Shown here one piece after another: positions 8,844 to 17,449 of a stretch of DNA of 64,000 bases (position 1 is its first letter; every line of letters begins with the position of its first letter). The notes below the pieces were generated by a model that searched no databases, had not been told where the DNA came from, and saw nothing but the letters and a program-made list of their open reading frames with translations. The position numbers were made by a program, and so were the translations under genes. The DNA comes from Mycolicibacterium nivoides (GTDB taxonomy: Bacteria > Actinomycetota > Actinomycetes > Mycobacteriales > Mycobacteriaceae), in the NCBI RefSeq assembly GCF_003855255.1, contig NZ_CP034072.1, positions 5,359,705-5,423,704 of the forward strand. Reading direction: 5' to 3'.

Positions 8844-10193
8844 CTAGCCAGACCGCACGGTTTCCCGGCCGGACGTGGTCGTGGCATTGCAGGCCTCGCT
8901 CAACGAGCGGCCGGCAGTTTCCACACCCCACGCCACGGTGACGGCCAGCCCGACGAATGAGATGACCGCCCCTGCCAGCAGCACCCAGTTGACGCCCTTG
9001 TCGAGGGCGAACGGCATCAGGTAAACGGCCACCGCCGCACCGATCCGGCTGGCCGCAGTGCCGATGCCGACGGCCGTGGCGCGCACCTCCGTCGGGAACA
9101 ACTCGTTGGGGTAGACGATCTCGAGGAAGTTCGACGCCCCGGACAGCAGCGCGAAGGCGCACACGGCGGTGAAGACGATCATCACCGGCAGTCCGGGTAT
9201 CAGACCCGCGATGCCCCAGATGATCCCGATACCGGCGAAGGTGTAGATCAGCAGAGCCTTGCGGCCGATCCGGTCGACCAGGAACAGCCCCGGGATGCCG
9301 CCGACCACGAACAGCGCGGCGAGGAACACCTCGGCGCCGTTACCGGTGATGCCGACCTCGCCCAGGATGTCGAAGGAGAACGAGTAGATGGACAGCAGCG
9401 GGATCACCTGACACATCCAGAACAGGCTGACGAACAGCGTCCGCTTCAGGTAGGGCGGCTTGAACACCGACCGCAACGTCGCGCGTTCCGCCGGCTCCGG
9501 CTCACCGAGATCCTCCACCCCGTAGTCGGGTCCGAAGACCTGCTTGATGGATCGGTCGGCCTCCTCGACCCGTCCCTTGCTGATCAGCCACCGCGGTGAT
9601 TCCGGTGTCCCCAATCGCAGGAACAGCGTGACGAGTGCGAAGACGGCCGGGCTGGCCAGCATCCACCGCCAGGCATTGTCGCCGGCCAGGTGCGTACACA
9701 CCATTGCCACGGCCGGGGCAGCGGTGGCGCCGACGGCCCACACGACGAATGTCGCGCCGAGCATGCGGCCGCGATACTTGGCGGGCAGGTATTCGGCGAG
9801 CAGTGAGGTGGCGATCGGATAGTCGGCGCCGATCGCCATGCCGATGAGGAATCTCAGCAGGATCAGTTGCCAGACCTCGGTGGCGAACATACAGCCCACC
9901 GAAAAGACCGCCAGGGCAAGCAGATCCAGGATGTACATCATGTGGCGGCCGACCTTGTCGGTCACCCAGCCGAACAGGCCGCCGCCGACGAAGATGCCGA
10001 CGAGCACCGCGGCGGCGATCATCCCTTTGTCGGCCGTCGTGACGTCGAACGACGTACTCATGGTCGCCCAGGTGAACCCGATGATCGCAATGGCATAGCC
10101 GTCGATGAACGGTCCGCCCGACGAATACAGCGTCAGCTTCTTGTGGAATGCCGTCAGGGGCGCGTCATCGATCAATCCACTGCTAGATGCCAT
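8844..10193 (-). CDS. Major facilitator superfamily transporter (sugar-porter type)
   Basis: 449 residues with about 12 hydrophobic segments. Hallmarks are GWVTDKVGRHMMY in the loop between segments 2 and 3, GADYPIATSLLAEYLPAKYRG (split by the fourth-fifth segments), PESPRWLISKGR before the central loop, and DRIGRKALL in the second half. These fit the sugar/metabolite:H+ symporter family. The substrate is unknown; organic acids, aromatic acids or sugars are all possible. It is not part of the M. tuberculosis order at this place, where Rv0464c is next to Rv0463, so it is probably an insertion specific to this lineage. Confidence 0.85.
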   Translation of the reverse strand: MASSSGLIDDAPLTAFHKKLTLYSSGGPFIDGYAIAIIGFTWATMSTSFDVTTADKGMIAAAVLVGIFVGGGLFGWVTDKVGRHMMYILDLLALAVFSVGCMFATEVWQLILLRFLIGMAIGADYPIATSLLAEYLPAKYRGRMLGATFVVWAVGATAAPAVAMVCTHLAGDNAWRWMLASPAVFALVTLFLRLGTPESPRWLISKGRVEEADRSIKQVFGPDYGVEDLGEPEPAERATLRSVFKPPYLKRTLFVSLFWMCQVIPLLSIYSFSFDILGEVGITGNGAEVFLAALFVVGGIPGLFLVDRIGRKALLIYTFAGIGIIWGIAGLIPGLPVMIVFTAVCAFALLSGASNFLEIVYPNELFPTEVRATAVGIGTAASRIGAAVAVYLMPFALDKGVNWVLLAGAVISFVGLAVTVAWGVETAGRSLSEACNATTTSGRETVRSG

Positions 10194-10327
10194 TGGGTTC
10201 CCTGTGCTGCCGATGTGGACGGGCCGCGGCCCGATCTGTTCACATCGACATTCGTCCAGGGTGTGCTGGTCTTGCAGAGGAAAATCGCTCGAAACGCGCG
10301 CCCTGCCGTTGTGCGATCACACAAAAC

Positions 10328-10597
10328 CTACAGGTACGTAACTCCGAGCAACACGAGCGAGAACAGCACCGGGGACACCGGCAGCGCCCACAGGAACGCC
10401 GCCCACGTATGGGATTTCTGCTGGTATTTACGCCAGCCGAAGTATCCGCCCGCGGCGCCGCCGATGAGCGACAGGGCCGCGACCAGCAGCACCCAGATGT
10501 TCACCCGGGAGCCTTCGGTCGCCAACGTGATGGCGGCCAGCCACAGAATGTGGCCGACCACCAATCCGGCTATGCCGGCGACGATTTCGTTTCTCAA
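10328..10597 (-). CDS. Small conserved membrane protein (Rv0463-like)
   Basis: 89 residues if translation begins at TTG 10597, which overlaps the lpd stop (TTGA). Three hydrophobic segments are visible: around [37 protein letters not shown] and the C-terminal [17 protein letters not shown], with a basic WRKYQQKSH loop between the last two. Coupled translation with lpd and the M. tuberculosis order Rv0462-Rv0463 support the start. A longer reading frame exists upstream but lies inside lpd. The function is unknown. Confidence 0.75.
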   Translation of the reverse strand: MRNEIVAGIAGLVVGHILWLAAITLATEGSRVNIWVLLVAALSLIGGAAGGYFGWRKYQQKSHTWAAFLWALPVSPVLFSLVLLGVTYL

Positions 10598-11994
10598 AAG
10601 TTGATCATGTGGCCGGCCAGACCGTGGAAGCACTCCTGCAGGGCCTCCGACAGGGTCGGGTGGGTGTGCACGTTGCGGGCCAGCTCGTTGGCCGTCAGAT
10701 CCCACTTCTGCGCCAGCGTCAGCTCGGGCAGCAGCTCGGACACGTCGGGCCCGATCAGGTGTCCACCGATCAGCTCGAGGTGCTTCTTGTCGGCGATGAG
10801 CTTCACGAAGCCGGTCGGGTCGGCCAGGCCGTGGGCCTTGCCGTTGGCGGTGAACGGGAACTTGGCGACGACGACGTCGTATCCCTCAGCCTTGGCCTGC
10901 TCTTCGGTCAGGCCGAAGCTGGCCACCTGCGGCTGGCAGAACGTCGCGCGCGGCATCATCCGGTAGTCGCCCAGCGCGAGAGTCTCGGCGCCGCCGATGG
11001 TTTCGGCTGCGACGACGCCCTGGGCCTCGGCGACGTGGGCCAGCTGCAGCTTGCTGGTGACGTCACCGATGGCGTAGATGCCCGGCACGTTGGTGCGCAT
11101 GTAGTCGTCGATCGCGATGGCTCCGCGGTCGGTGAGCGCCACGCCGGCGGCCTCCAGGCCGTAGCCCTCGATGTTGGGCGCGAAACCGATGGCCTGCAGC
11201 ACCTTGTCGGCCTTGAGCTCTTCGGTGTTGCCGTCCTTGCTCACGGTGACGCGAACCGGACCATCAGCCCCCTCGTCCACGATGCCCTCGACCTTGGTTC
11301 CGGTGAGGATCTTGACGCCCAGCTTCTTGTACTGCTTCTCGATCTCCTTGGAGACCTCGGCGTCCTCGTTGGGCAGCGCGCGCGGCAGGAACTCGACGAT
11401 GGTTACGTCGACGCCGTAGTTCTTCAGCACGTAGGCGAACTCCATGCCGATCGCGCCGGCGCCGGCGATGATGATCGAGCCGGGCAGGTCGCGCGAGAGG
11501 ATCTGGGTTTCGTAGGTGACCACGTTGTCGGACAGCGCGGTGCCCGGCACCAGGCGAGTCGACGATCCGGTGGCGATGATCGCGTTGTCGAAGGTGAGGT
11601 CCTCGGTGCCGCCCTCGTTGAGCTTGACCGTCATCGACTTCGGCCCGGTGAAGGTGCCGTAGCCGTGGATCTCGGTGATCTTGTTCTTCTTCATCAGGAA
11701 GTGCACGCCGGCGACGCGGCCGTCGGCGACCTTGCGGCTGCGATCGAAGGCAGCACCGTAGTCGAAGGTGGCCTCACCGGTGATGCCGAAGGTCTTGGCT
11801 TCCTTGTTGAAGATGTGTGCGAGTTCCGCATTGCGCAGCAACGCCTTGGACGGGATACACCCGACGTTGAGGCACACACCACCCCAGTACTTGGGTTCGA
11901 CAATTGCGGTGCTCAGGCCCAGTTGGGCGGCACGAATGGCCGCGACGTATCCACCGGGGCCAGCTCCGAGAACGACGACGTCAAAGTGGGTCAC
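10594..11994 (-). CDS. lpdC: Dihydrolipoyl dehydrogenase (E3)
   Basis: FAD-dependent enzyme that reoxidises dihydrolipoamide on E2 components of pyruvate and branched-chain keto acid dehydrogenases; in mycobacteria it also feeds the peroxynitrite reductase system. 466 residues. FAD motif GAGPGG (10-15); redox disulfide in [13 protein letters not shown] (38-50, C41 and C46); NAD-binding [14 protein letters not shown]; second FAD motif YAIGDV; C-terminal HTHPTLSE containing the His-Glu pair acting in trans. GTG 11994 is six bases after a -10 box, indicating a leaderless message. Confidence 0.96.
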   Translation of the reverse strand: MTHFDVVVLGAGPGGYVAAIRAAQLGLSTAIVEPKYWGGVCLNVGCIPSKALLRNAELAHIFNKEAKTFGITGEATFDYGAAFDRSRKVADGRVAGVHFLMKKNKITEIHGYGTFTGPKSMTVKLNEGGTEDLTFDNAIIATGSSTRLVPGTALSDNVVTYETQILSRDLPGSIIIAGAGAIGMEFAYVLKNYGVDVTIVEFLPRALPNEDAEVSKEIEKQYKKLGVKILTGTKVEGIVDEGADGPVRVTVSKDGNTEELKADKVLQAIGFAPNIEGYGLEAAGVALTDRGAIAIDDYMRTNVPGIYAIGDVTSKLQLAHVAEAQGVVAAETIGGAETLALGDYRMMPRATFCQPQVASFGLTEEQAKAEGYDVVVAKFPFTANGKAHGLADPTGFVKLIADKKHLELIGGHLIGPDVSELLPELTLAQKWDLTANELARNVHTHPTLSEALQECFHGLAGHMINF

Positions 11995-12000
11995 GACCCC

Positions 12001-12006
12001 ACCCTA
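12001..12006 (-). promoter_or_regulatory. -10 box of leaderless lpd transcript
   Basis: On the minus strand TAGGGT is followed by six bases and then GTG 11994, placing the transcription start at the start codon. Confidence 0.55.
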
Positions 12007-12024
12007 GTGGGCGGCGCAATGGTT

Positions 12025-12534
12025 CTAACGGGCGATCCATCCGAACACGTAGGCGCCGTAGAAAACCGCGGCGGCGGCCATCGCCGCCAGCGGCGCCGAC
12101 ATCAGTGCGATGGCCAGGGCGGATACCAGGGGTTTGCGCTGGGCGGTCGACGCCACCAGGGCGCCGGCCGTGGTGACGACGATGTAGACCAGTACGACGA
12201 ACACCGGCCAGGTCTTGTCGGCAGATTGATACCAGTAGTAGTACAGGCCTGCCCCCGCGGCCGCGGAGACGAACCACACCCCGGCCAGCACGCCGACGAA
12301 CGTCCACCACTTCACCGACAGATAGGTCCCCTCCACCACGATGGGTGGGGCCGGGGCGGGCAGCGGCGCCGAAGGCGCGTCGTCGGATGCCGTCTCGTCC
12401 GGGGTCATCTCGTCCGGGGTCATGCCTTCCGCGGACGTCGTTTGGCGCGATAACTCCTCGTCGAGGACGTCGTTCTCCCCCGTGTCGAACAATGGGGCGA
12501 AGTCCGCGGTGGAGGTGTCGACGTTCTCAGGCAT
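12025..12534 (-). CDS. Conserved membrane protein with acidic N-terminus (Rv0461-like)
   Basis: 169 residues. An acidic, Pro/Ala-rich cytoplasmic tail (about 1-70) contains a duplicated MTPDE pentapeptide encoded by a perfect 15-base direct repeat. It is followed by about three hydrophobic segments (WWTFVGVLAGVWFVSAAAGAGLYYYW, VFVVLVYIVVTTAGALVA, a C-terminal stretch to VFGWIAR). Its ATG overlaps the stop of the upstream small membrane protein gene, so the two are one operon. It matches Rv0461 by position and topology. The function is unknown. Confidence 0.75.
   Translation of the reverse strand: MPENVDTSTADFAPLFDTGENDVLDEELSRQTTSAEGMTPDEMTPDETASDDAPSAPLPAPAPPIVVEGTYLSVKWWTFVGVLAGVWFVSAAAGAGLYYYWYQSADKTWPVFVVLVYIVVTTAGALVASTAQRKPLVSALAIALMSAPLAAMAAAAVFYGAYVFGWIAR
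12394..12423 (-). repeat. Perfect tandem 2 x 15 bp repeat inside the Rv0461-like gene
   Basis: CTCGTCCGGGGTCAT occurs twice back to back and encodes MTPDE twice on the minus strand. It keeps frame, so copy number can change without disrupting the gene. Confidence 0.85.
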
Positions 12535-12805
12535 GGGTTGCCACCTGGATGATCGCGAGAGCGGCGAACCAGCCGGGCGCGACGCCCAGTACGCACGCGC
12601 CGAGCGTGGTGACCCACCGCCGCCCCGAAACCAGGACGGTCAAGATCCCGAGGACACCGGGCACCCCGAGAACGAGCGCGATCACCACATCGGGCCGGAC
12701 GGTGACCGTCACCAGCAATGTCGTCGCGATCCCCGCCAGCAGCCCGACCGCTACGCCGACCAACATCGCGCTGGTCAGCAGCCACGCCCGTGGCAGCGGA
12801 ATCAC
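12527..12805 (-). CDS. Small hydrophobic membrane protein (Rv0460-like)
   Basis: 92 residues from GTG 12805. Three hydrophobic stretches: LTSAMLVGVAVGLLAGIATTLLV, VIALVLGVPGVLGILTVLV and LGACVLGVAPGWFAALAII. Its stop overlaps the ATG of the next membrane gene by eight bases. Start chosen because the sequence upstream loses hydrophobic character and codes in other frames; a longer frame to 13126 runs over the DUF779 gene. It matches Rv0460 by order and size. The function is unknown. Confidence 0.7.
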   Translation of the reverse strand: MIPLPRAWLLTSAMLVGVAVGLLAGIATTLLVTVTVRPDVVIALVLGVPGVLGILTVLVSGRRWVTTLGACVLGVAPGWFAALAIIQVATHA

Positions 12806-12840
12806 TCTTCGACGATAACGCCGCGACCCGCGACCACTCG

Positions 12841-13338
12841 CTACATCCGTGCGGCGCGTCCCCCTGGGACCGGGCAGGCGTCGGCGGCTTCGTCGACGAT
12901 GTGGCTGCCGGTATCGGGCGGTCGGGCACCGGCGCTGTACTGCGCGCCGGTCACCGGGGGCTGCTCGGTCAGCAGGGCGTTCTCGGCGTCTGTGAAGGCC
13001 CGGCCGCGGGACAGGAAACGCATCCCTTCGGGTGCTTCCAGGCTGAAACCGCCGCCGCGGCCTGCGACGACGTCGATCACCAACTGGGTGTGCTTCCACG
13101 CCTCGAACTGCGGGCCGGAGATCCACACGGGCACCCCGGCGACACCCACGTCGAGAACCGCCAGCAGGATGTCGCGGTCACCGACGATGAACTCGCCGTC
13201 GGGGTAGCACATCGGCGAGGAGCCGTCACAGCACCCGCCGGACTGGTGGAACATCAGCGCACCGTGGCGCTGCTGTAGCCGCGCCAGCAGATCGGCGGCA
13301 GCCGCGGTGATCAGGGCCCGCGCCGGCGCTTGACCCAT
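12841..13338 (-). CDS. DUF779 protein (Rv0459-like)
   Basis: 165 residues from ATG 13338. The conserved core includes GALMFHQSGGCCDGSSPMCYP, a cysteine-rich motif that could bind metal, and GVPVWISGPQFEAWKHTQL. DUF779 proteins are usually encoded next to acetaldehyde or related aldehyde dehydrogenase genes, as Rv0459 is next to Rv0458; here no aldehyde dehydrogenase is adjacent (the nearest is 5 kb away). The last 40 residues form an Ala/Pro-rich tail. TTG 13362 is an alternative start; ATG 13338 is better supported by GAGG upstream. Confidence 0.75.
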   Translation of the reverse strand: MGQAPARALITAAAADLLARLQQRHGALMFHQSGGCCDGSSPMCYPDGEFIVGDRDILLAVLDVGVAGVPVWISGPQFEAWKHTQLVIDVVAGRGGGFSLEAPEGMRFLSRGRAFTDAENALLTEQPPVTGAQYSAGARPPDTGSHIVDEAADACPVPGGRAARM

Positions 13339-13401
13339 CTCATCCTCGTTTCTCCCGGCCAACTGGTGTAGTTCAGCTCACAGTACGCGCGCGGTCACAA
13401 T

Positions 13402-15402
13402 GTGGGGGTGACGAAGGACCCTTACCTGTGGCTTGAGGACATCACCGGCGACGACGCGTTGGCGTGGGTGCGGGCGCACAACGAGCCGACGATCGAGGAG
13501 TTGAGCGGCGAGCGTTTCGACGCGATGCGCTCCGAGGTGTTGGAGATCCTCGACACCGATGCGCGGATCCCGTATCCGGGCCGGCGCGGTGAGTACCTGT
13601 ACAACTTCTGGCGCGACGAGGCCAACCCGCGCGGCCTGTGGCGGCGCACCACGTTGGAGAGTTACCGGACTGACAATCCGGACTGGGACGTGATCCTGGA
13701 CCTGGACGAGTTGGCCCGTGTCGAGGACGAGAACTGGGTGTGGGCCGGCCCCGAGGTGATCGAGCCGGACCACACCCTGGCGATGATCAGCCTGTCCCGA
13801 GGGGGTGCCGATGCCACCGTGGTCCGCGAGTTCGACATGCGGACACGGGAATTCGTCTCCGGCGGATTCGAGCTGGCCGAAGCGAAGTCGTCGGTGTCCT
13901 GGGAGGACGAGGACACCCTGCTGGTGTGCACCGACTTCGGCGAAGGATCGATGACCGAATCCGGTTATCCGCGAATCGCCAAGCGCTGGCGTCGCGGTGA
14001 GCCGTTGGCCGACGCCGAGACGGTGTACGAGGCCGAACCGGCCGACGTGCGGGTGATCGCGTCGATCGACCGGACCCCGGGCTTCGAGCACACGCGGCTG
14101 GGCCGCTACACCGACTTTTACCACCGCATCCGGTACGAGGTGCGTGACGGCGAGCTCATCGAGCTCAAGGTACCGACCGATTCGTCACTGTCGCTGCACC
14201 GCGAGTGGCTGCTGATCTCGCTGCGAACCGACTGGCAGGTGGGTGAGGTCACTTACCCGGCGGGCGCGCTCCTTGGCACCAAGTTCGACGATTTTCTCGA
14301 GGGCACAGCAGATCTCGCGATGATCTACGAGCCGGACGAGCACAGCAGCCTGTCGAGTGTGCAGTGGACCAAAGAGAAACTGATCCTCATCACCCTGCGG
14401 GATGTCGCCAGCCACGTCGAGGTCGTCACTCCCGGGACGTGGGAGCGCAGGGACGCTCCGGACATTCCGCCGGCGACGGACACCATCGTCGTCGACATCG
14501 ACCACTTCGGTGACGAGGTCTTCTACAACTCAAGCGGATTCACCACTCCCTCGCGGCTGCTGTACGGCACCGCGGGCGGCCCGCTGGTCGAGGTCAAGTC
14601 CGCCCCGGCGTTCTACGACGCCGACGGCATCGGCGTCGAGCAGTTCTTCGCCACATCCAAGGACGGCACGAAGGTCCCGTATTTCGTCGTCGGACGCCGC
14701 GATGAACCGAGCCCGACCTACCTCTACGGCTATGGGGGATTTCAGAACTCGTTGACGCCGGGCTATATCGGCGGGATCGGCCGAGCCTGGCTGGAGCGCG
14801 GCGGCACCTACGTGCAGGCCAACATCCGCGGCGGCGGCGAGTACGGCCCGGGCTGGCACAAGCAGGCCATGCGGGAGAACCGCCACCTGGTGTACGAGGA
14901 TTTCGCCGCGATCGCCGCGGACCTCGTGCGCCGCGGCATCACCACCGTCGAGCAGCTCGGCGCAGGGGGCGGCAGCAACGGCGGCCTGCTTATGGGCGTG
15001 ATGCTGACGCAGTACCCGGAGCTGTTCGGGGCACTGGTGTGCAGTGTGCCGCTGCTGGACATGAAGCGTTTCCACCTGCTGCTCGCGGGAGCGTCATGGG
15101 TGGCCGAGTACGGCAATCCCGACGATCCGGCGGACTGGGAGTTCATGTCGAAATATTCTCCGTACCAGAACGTTTCGGCCTCAGCGAAGTATCCGCCGAT
15201 CCTGATCACCACCTCGACCCGCGATGACCGGGTGCACCCCGGCCATGCCAGGAAGATGACGGCGGCGCTGGAGGCGGCCGGACACCGGGTGCTGTACTAC
15301 GAGAACATCGAGGGTGGCCACGGCGGCGCGGCCGACAACAAGCAGTCCGCGTTCAAGGCGGCCTTGACCTACGAGTTCCTCTGGCAGACCATCGGCTCCT
15401 AG
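13402..15402 (+). CDS. Prolyl oligopeptidase family serine peptidase (S9A)
   Basis: Predicted to cut short peptides after proline. 666 residues: an N-terminal beta-propeller (about 1-400) beginning KDPYLWLED, then an alpha/beta hydrolase domain. Catalytic residues visible are S525 in GGGSNGG, the Asp of RDDRVHPGH (near 608) and H640 in EGGHGG. No signal peptide, so it is likely cytoplasmic. This is the Rv0457c orthologue. GTG 13408 is an alternative start two codons later. It shares four bases (CTAG) with the stop of the convergent oxidoreductase gene. Confidence 0.93.
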   Translation: MGVTKDPYLWLEDITGDDALAWVRAHNEPTIEELSGERFDAMRSEVLEILDTDARIPYPGRRGEYLYNFWRDEANPRGLWRRTTLESYRTDNPDWDVILDLDELARVEDENWVWAGPEVIEPDHTLAMISLSRGGADATVVREFDMRTREFVSGGFELAEAKSSVSWEDEDTLLVCTDFGEGSMTESGYPRIAKRWRRGEPLADAETVYEAEPADVRVIASIDRTPGFEHTRLGRYTDFYHRIRYEVRDGELIELKVPTDSSLSLHREWLLISLRTDWQVGEVTYPAGALLGTKFDDFLEGTADLAMIYEPDEHSSLSSVQWTKEKLILITLRDVASHVEVVTPGTWERRDAPDIPPATDTIVVDIDHFGDEVFYNSSGFTTPSRLLYGTAGGPLVEVKSAPAFYDADGIGVEQFFATSKDGTKVPYFVVGRRDEPSPTYLYGYGGFQNSLTPGYIGGIGRAWLERGGTYVQANIRGGGEYGPGWHKQAMRENRHLVYEDFAAIAADLVRRGITTVEQLGAGGGSNGGLLMGVMLTQYPELFGALVCSVPLLDMKRFHLLLAGASWVAEYGNPDDPADWEFMSKYSPYQNVSASAKYPPILITTSTRDDRVHPGHARKMTAALEAAGHRVLYYENIEGGHGGAADNKQSAFKAALTYEFLWQTIGS

Positions 15403-16448
15403 CCCAGCACGCCCCGTCCGGCGATCATCGGCAGGTCCAGGAAGGTCCGGATCCCGGGGGCGGCCGCACACACCGGCGCGATGGCGTGCACCGCATGCAT
15501 CGCGGTGCCCAGGCAGCCCTGCTCGGTCTCGTCTTCACCGTGGGTGGCGATCCGGGATTTGAGCTCCATCGACGGGTTGCCCTCGACGGTGACGTGCCAG
15601 CCGCGCCCGGTCGGCCACTCGGGCGCCTGATCGTCGCCGAGGCGGGTGATGTGTTCGACGGTCAGCGCGGGCCGCCCGCTGACGACTGCCGTGCAGGAAA
15701 ACCGTTGCGCCGAAACGGTTCCGGCCCCGATGCGGCCGGATTTGATGTCGAACGGCTCGGCCGCGACGGCCACTTGGCGGTCGAAGACGAAGTCATCGAT
15801 GGCGGCGCCGAGCCCTTCGGCCAGCAGCATCAGCGGCGCCTTGAAGGTCAGCCCGGCCAGTGCGGGATCGGCCATCGGTACCGGTTCGTCGGGACTCTTG
15901 CCGAAGCCCATGATGTCGAACATCATCTCGGGGCTGTCGTAGGTGCTGTAGTCCATGAGCTCCTGCACCAGCAGGGTGTCGATCCGCTGGAACAGTCCGG
16001 ACATGGTCAACGGCAGAACCTCTGCGGCCCAACCGGGTTCGATACCTGTGGCATGAAACGAGGCTTGCCCCTGGTCGCAGGCCGCTTCCAGGTTGTCCAC
16101 CACGCGCTGCCCCATGCTCAGCGGGTAGATGAGCCCGGTGACGGCGGTGGACACCACGTTCTTGCCCGAGGCCAGCAGGCGACAGATGTCGTCGACCGCG
16201 CCCATCGGGTTCATCTCGCCCTGCGGCATGTACAGGACACAGTCGGCATCGCTCGCCACGATCTCGTCCCGATCGGTGGTTGCGGCGATGCCGATGTCGC
16301 CGATGCCACAGATTTCTCCGACGTCGCGACCGGCCTTGGCGTCGCTGTAGACCAGGGCACCGACCAGCGCGAGTTCGGGGTGGGCCTCGACCGCCGCCAC
16401 CGCGTGCTTGCCAACGGATCCGGTAGCCCACTGAATGACGCGCAGCAT
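15399..16448 (-). CDS. Dihydrodipicolinate reductase-like NAD(P)-binding oxidoreductase
   Basis: 349 residues from ATG 16448. The N-terminal Rossmann motif is VIQWATGSVGKHAVAAV (4-20). Other features are the Asp-rich DADCVLYMPQGE and the central TGLIYPLSM. This type is widespread in mycobacteria and annotated as dihydrodipicolinate reductase or 2,4-diaminopentanoate dehydrogenase-like, but true DapB is much shorter, so lysine biosynthesis is unlikely. The substrate is unknown. A longer frame to 16775 overlaps the next gene and is not used. Confidence 0.75.
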   Translation of the reverse strand: MLRVIQWATGSVGKHAVAAVEAHPELALVGALVYSDAKAGRDVGEICGIGDIGIAATTDRDEIVASDADCVLYMPQGEMNPMGAVDDICRLLASGKNVVSTAVTGLIYPLSMGQRVVDNLEAACDQGQASFHATGIEPGWAAEVLPLTMSGLFQRIDTLLVQELMDYSTYDSPEMMFDIMGFGKSPDEPVPMADPALAGLTFKAPLMLLAEGLGAAIDDFVFDRQVAVAAEPFDIKSGRIGAGTVSAQRFSCTAVVSGRPALTVEHITRLGDDQAPEWPTGRGWHVTVEGNPSMELKSRIATHGEDETEQGCLGTAMHAVHAIAPVCAAAPGIRTFLDLPMIAGRGVLG

Positions 16449-16495
16449 GCTGTGGACATTACTGTAAGAACGACAGTTGATCATCGGTTCCAGAG

Positions 16496-16564
16496 ATGAT
16501 GACCGACATGTTCCACGGCGCGGAGGTCTACCTGCGGCTGCGGGAACGCATCCGGGGTGGCTAA
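16496..16564 (+). CDS. Possible small ORF, 22 residues
   Basis: ATG ATG ACC at 16496 opens a short frame ending in TAA 16562-16564, with a basic C-terminus (YLRLRERIRGG). It fills the interval between two minus-strand genes. It could be a tiny protein, a remnant, or chance; nothing else supports it. Confidence 0.2.
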   Translation: MMTDMFHGAEVYLRLRERIRGG

Positions 16565-16567
16565 CCG

Positions 16568-17413
16568 TCAATCGCGGCGGCGCAGCCCACCGAGCAGCGC
16601 CACGATGATCCCGAACACCACCAGCGCGCCACCGGCGGCCAGCGTGAGGTTGAGCCATTGGTGCAGGCTGTCGATCGCGTGGCCGGCCATGGCGTCGGCG
16701 ATCTGGCGGATGTCCCCGCTGGTGTGGTTGAGGGCCTCGTTGAGATAGCGCCGGCCCACCTCCAGGCCCGCCCAACCGGCGGCACCTACCAGCAACGCGG
16801 AAATCCCCAGTGCAGCAATGGTTTTACCGCGGGCACGGGCGGCGGCCAGAGTCAGTAGGGCGAAAACGCCGGCCAGCACCGTCACGCCGACACTGACCCA
16901 CGGGCCCCACACGGCCAGTGGACGCAGGATCCCTGGTCGCAGACTGTCCGGCGCCGACGAGGCGATGGGAACCGTAAGCGTCTGTGGCACTTCGATACCG
17001 AAGTTGGACAGGGTTTCGTGGAATGAGGCATCCGAGAGCATCGGAGCCACATCGATCACCCAGCTGCCGTTCTCGTTCCTCGACAACCGGTCGGTGAACA
17101 TCCAGGTGTGCGCAAGTTGATTGGCCAGCGCGAACTGCCCGGGGAAGTCCGGGCCCGTGGTGTAGGCACCTGCCGCGGCGCGGATCCGCCGCGAGTCCAC
17201 GTCCGCCCCGTTCTGCGCGGCCAGGGATTGCACCTGGGTGGTGAGTTCGCCGGCCACCGCCTGCTGTAACTGCGGATCCTCGGCCGCGGCCGCGGCGAAC
17301 GCCGAGTAGCCCTGCTGGTCAATGATGTTCTTCTGCACCCACGCCGACGGCACCGCCGCAGCGAGAAGGATCGTCGTCAGCACCCACAGGAACAGCGTCA
17401 TGACGAAGCGCAC
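16568..17413 (-). CDS. Conserved mycobacterial membrane protein with large extracellular loop
   Basis: 281 residues. The N-terminal hydrophobic segment (MTLFLWVLTTILLAAAVPSAW) is followed by about 145 polar residues (WVQKNIIDQQGYSAF...), then a cluster of three hydrophobic segments from WVSVGVTVLAGVFALLTLA to LAAGGALVVFGIIVALLGG and a short basic tail LRRRD. The topology suggests an extracytoplasmic domain between the first and second segments. No enzymatic motif recognised. It is read in the same direction as the ppk2 and aldehyde dehydrogenase genes upstream. Confidence 0.65.
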   Translation of the reverse strand: MRFVMTLFLWVLTTILLAAAVPSAWVQKNIIDQQGYSAFAAAAAEDPQLQQAVAGELTTQVQSLAAQNGADVDSRRIRAAAGAYTTGPDFPGQFALANQLAHTWMFTDRLSRNENGSWVIDVAPMLSDASFHETLSNFGIEVPQTLTVPIASSAPDSLRPGILRPLAVWGPWVSVGVTVLAGVFALLTLAAARARGKTIAALGISALLVGAAGWAGLEVGRRYLNEALNHTSGDIRQIADAMAGHAIDSLHQWLNLTLAAGGALVVFGIIVALLGGLRRRD

Positions 17414-17449
17414 GCCGTCCTCCTAGTTCTGAGGCGGCGGCCAGACTGC

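Noticed and set aside
10309..10324. TTGTGCGATCACACAA inverted repeat just downstream of the Rv0463-like stop, considered as a CRP site.
   Set aside because: CRP sites need TGTGA-N6-TCACA; here the arms are TTGTG/CACAA. It could equally be a weak terminator; evidence is too thin to list.
15399..16448. Naming the oxidoreductase dapB.
   Set aside because: It is about 100 residues longer than DapB and has only the N-terminal Rossmann similarity.
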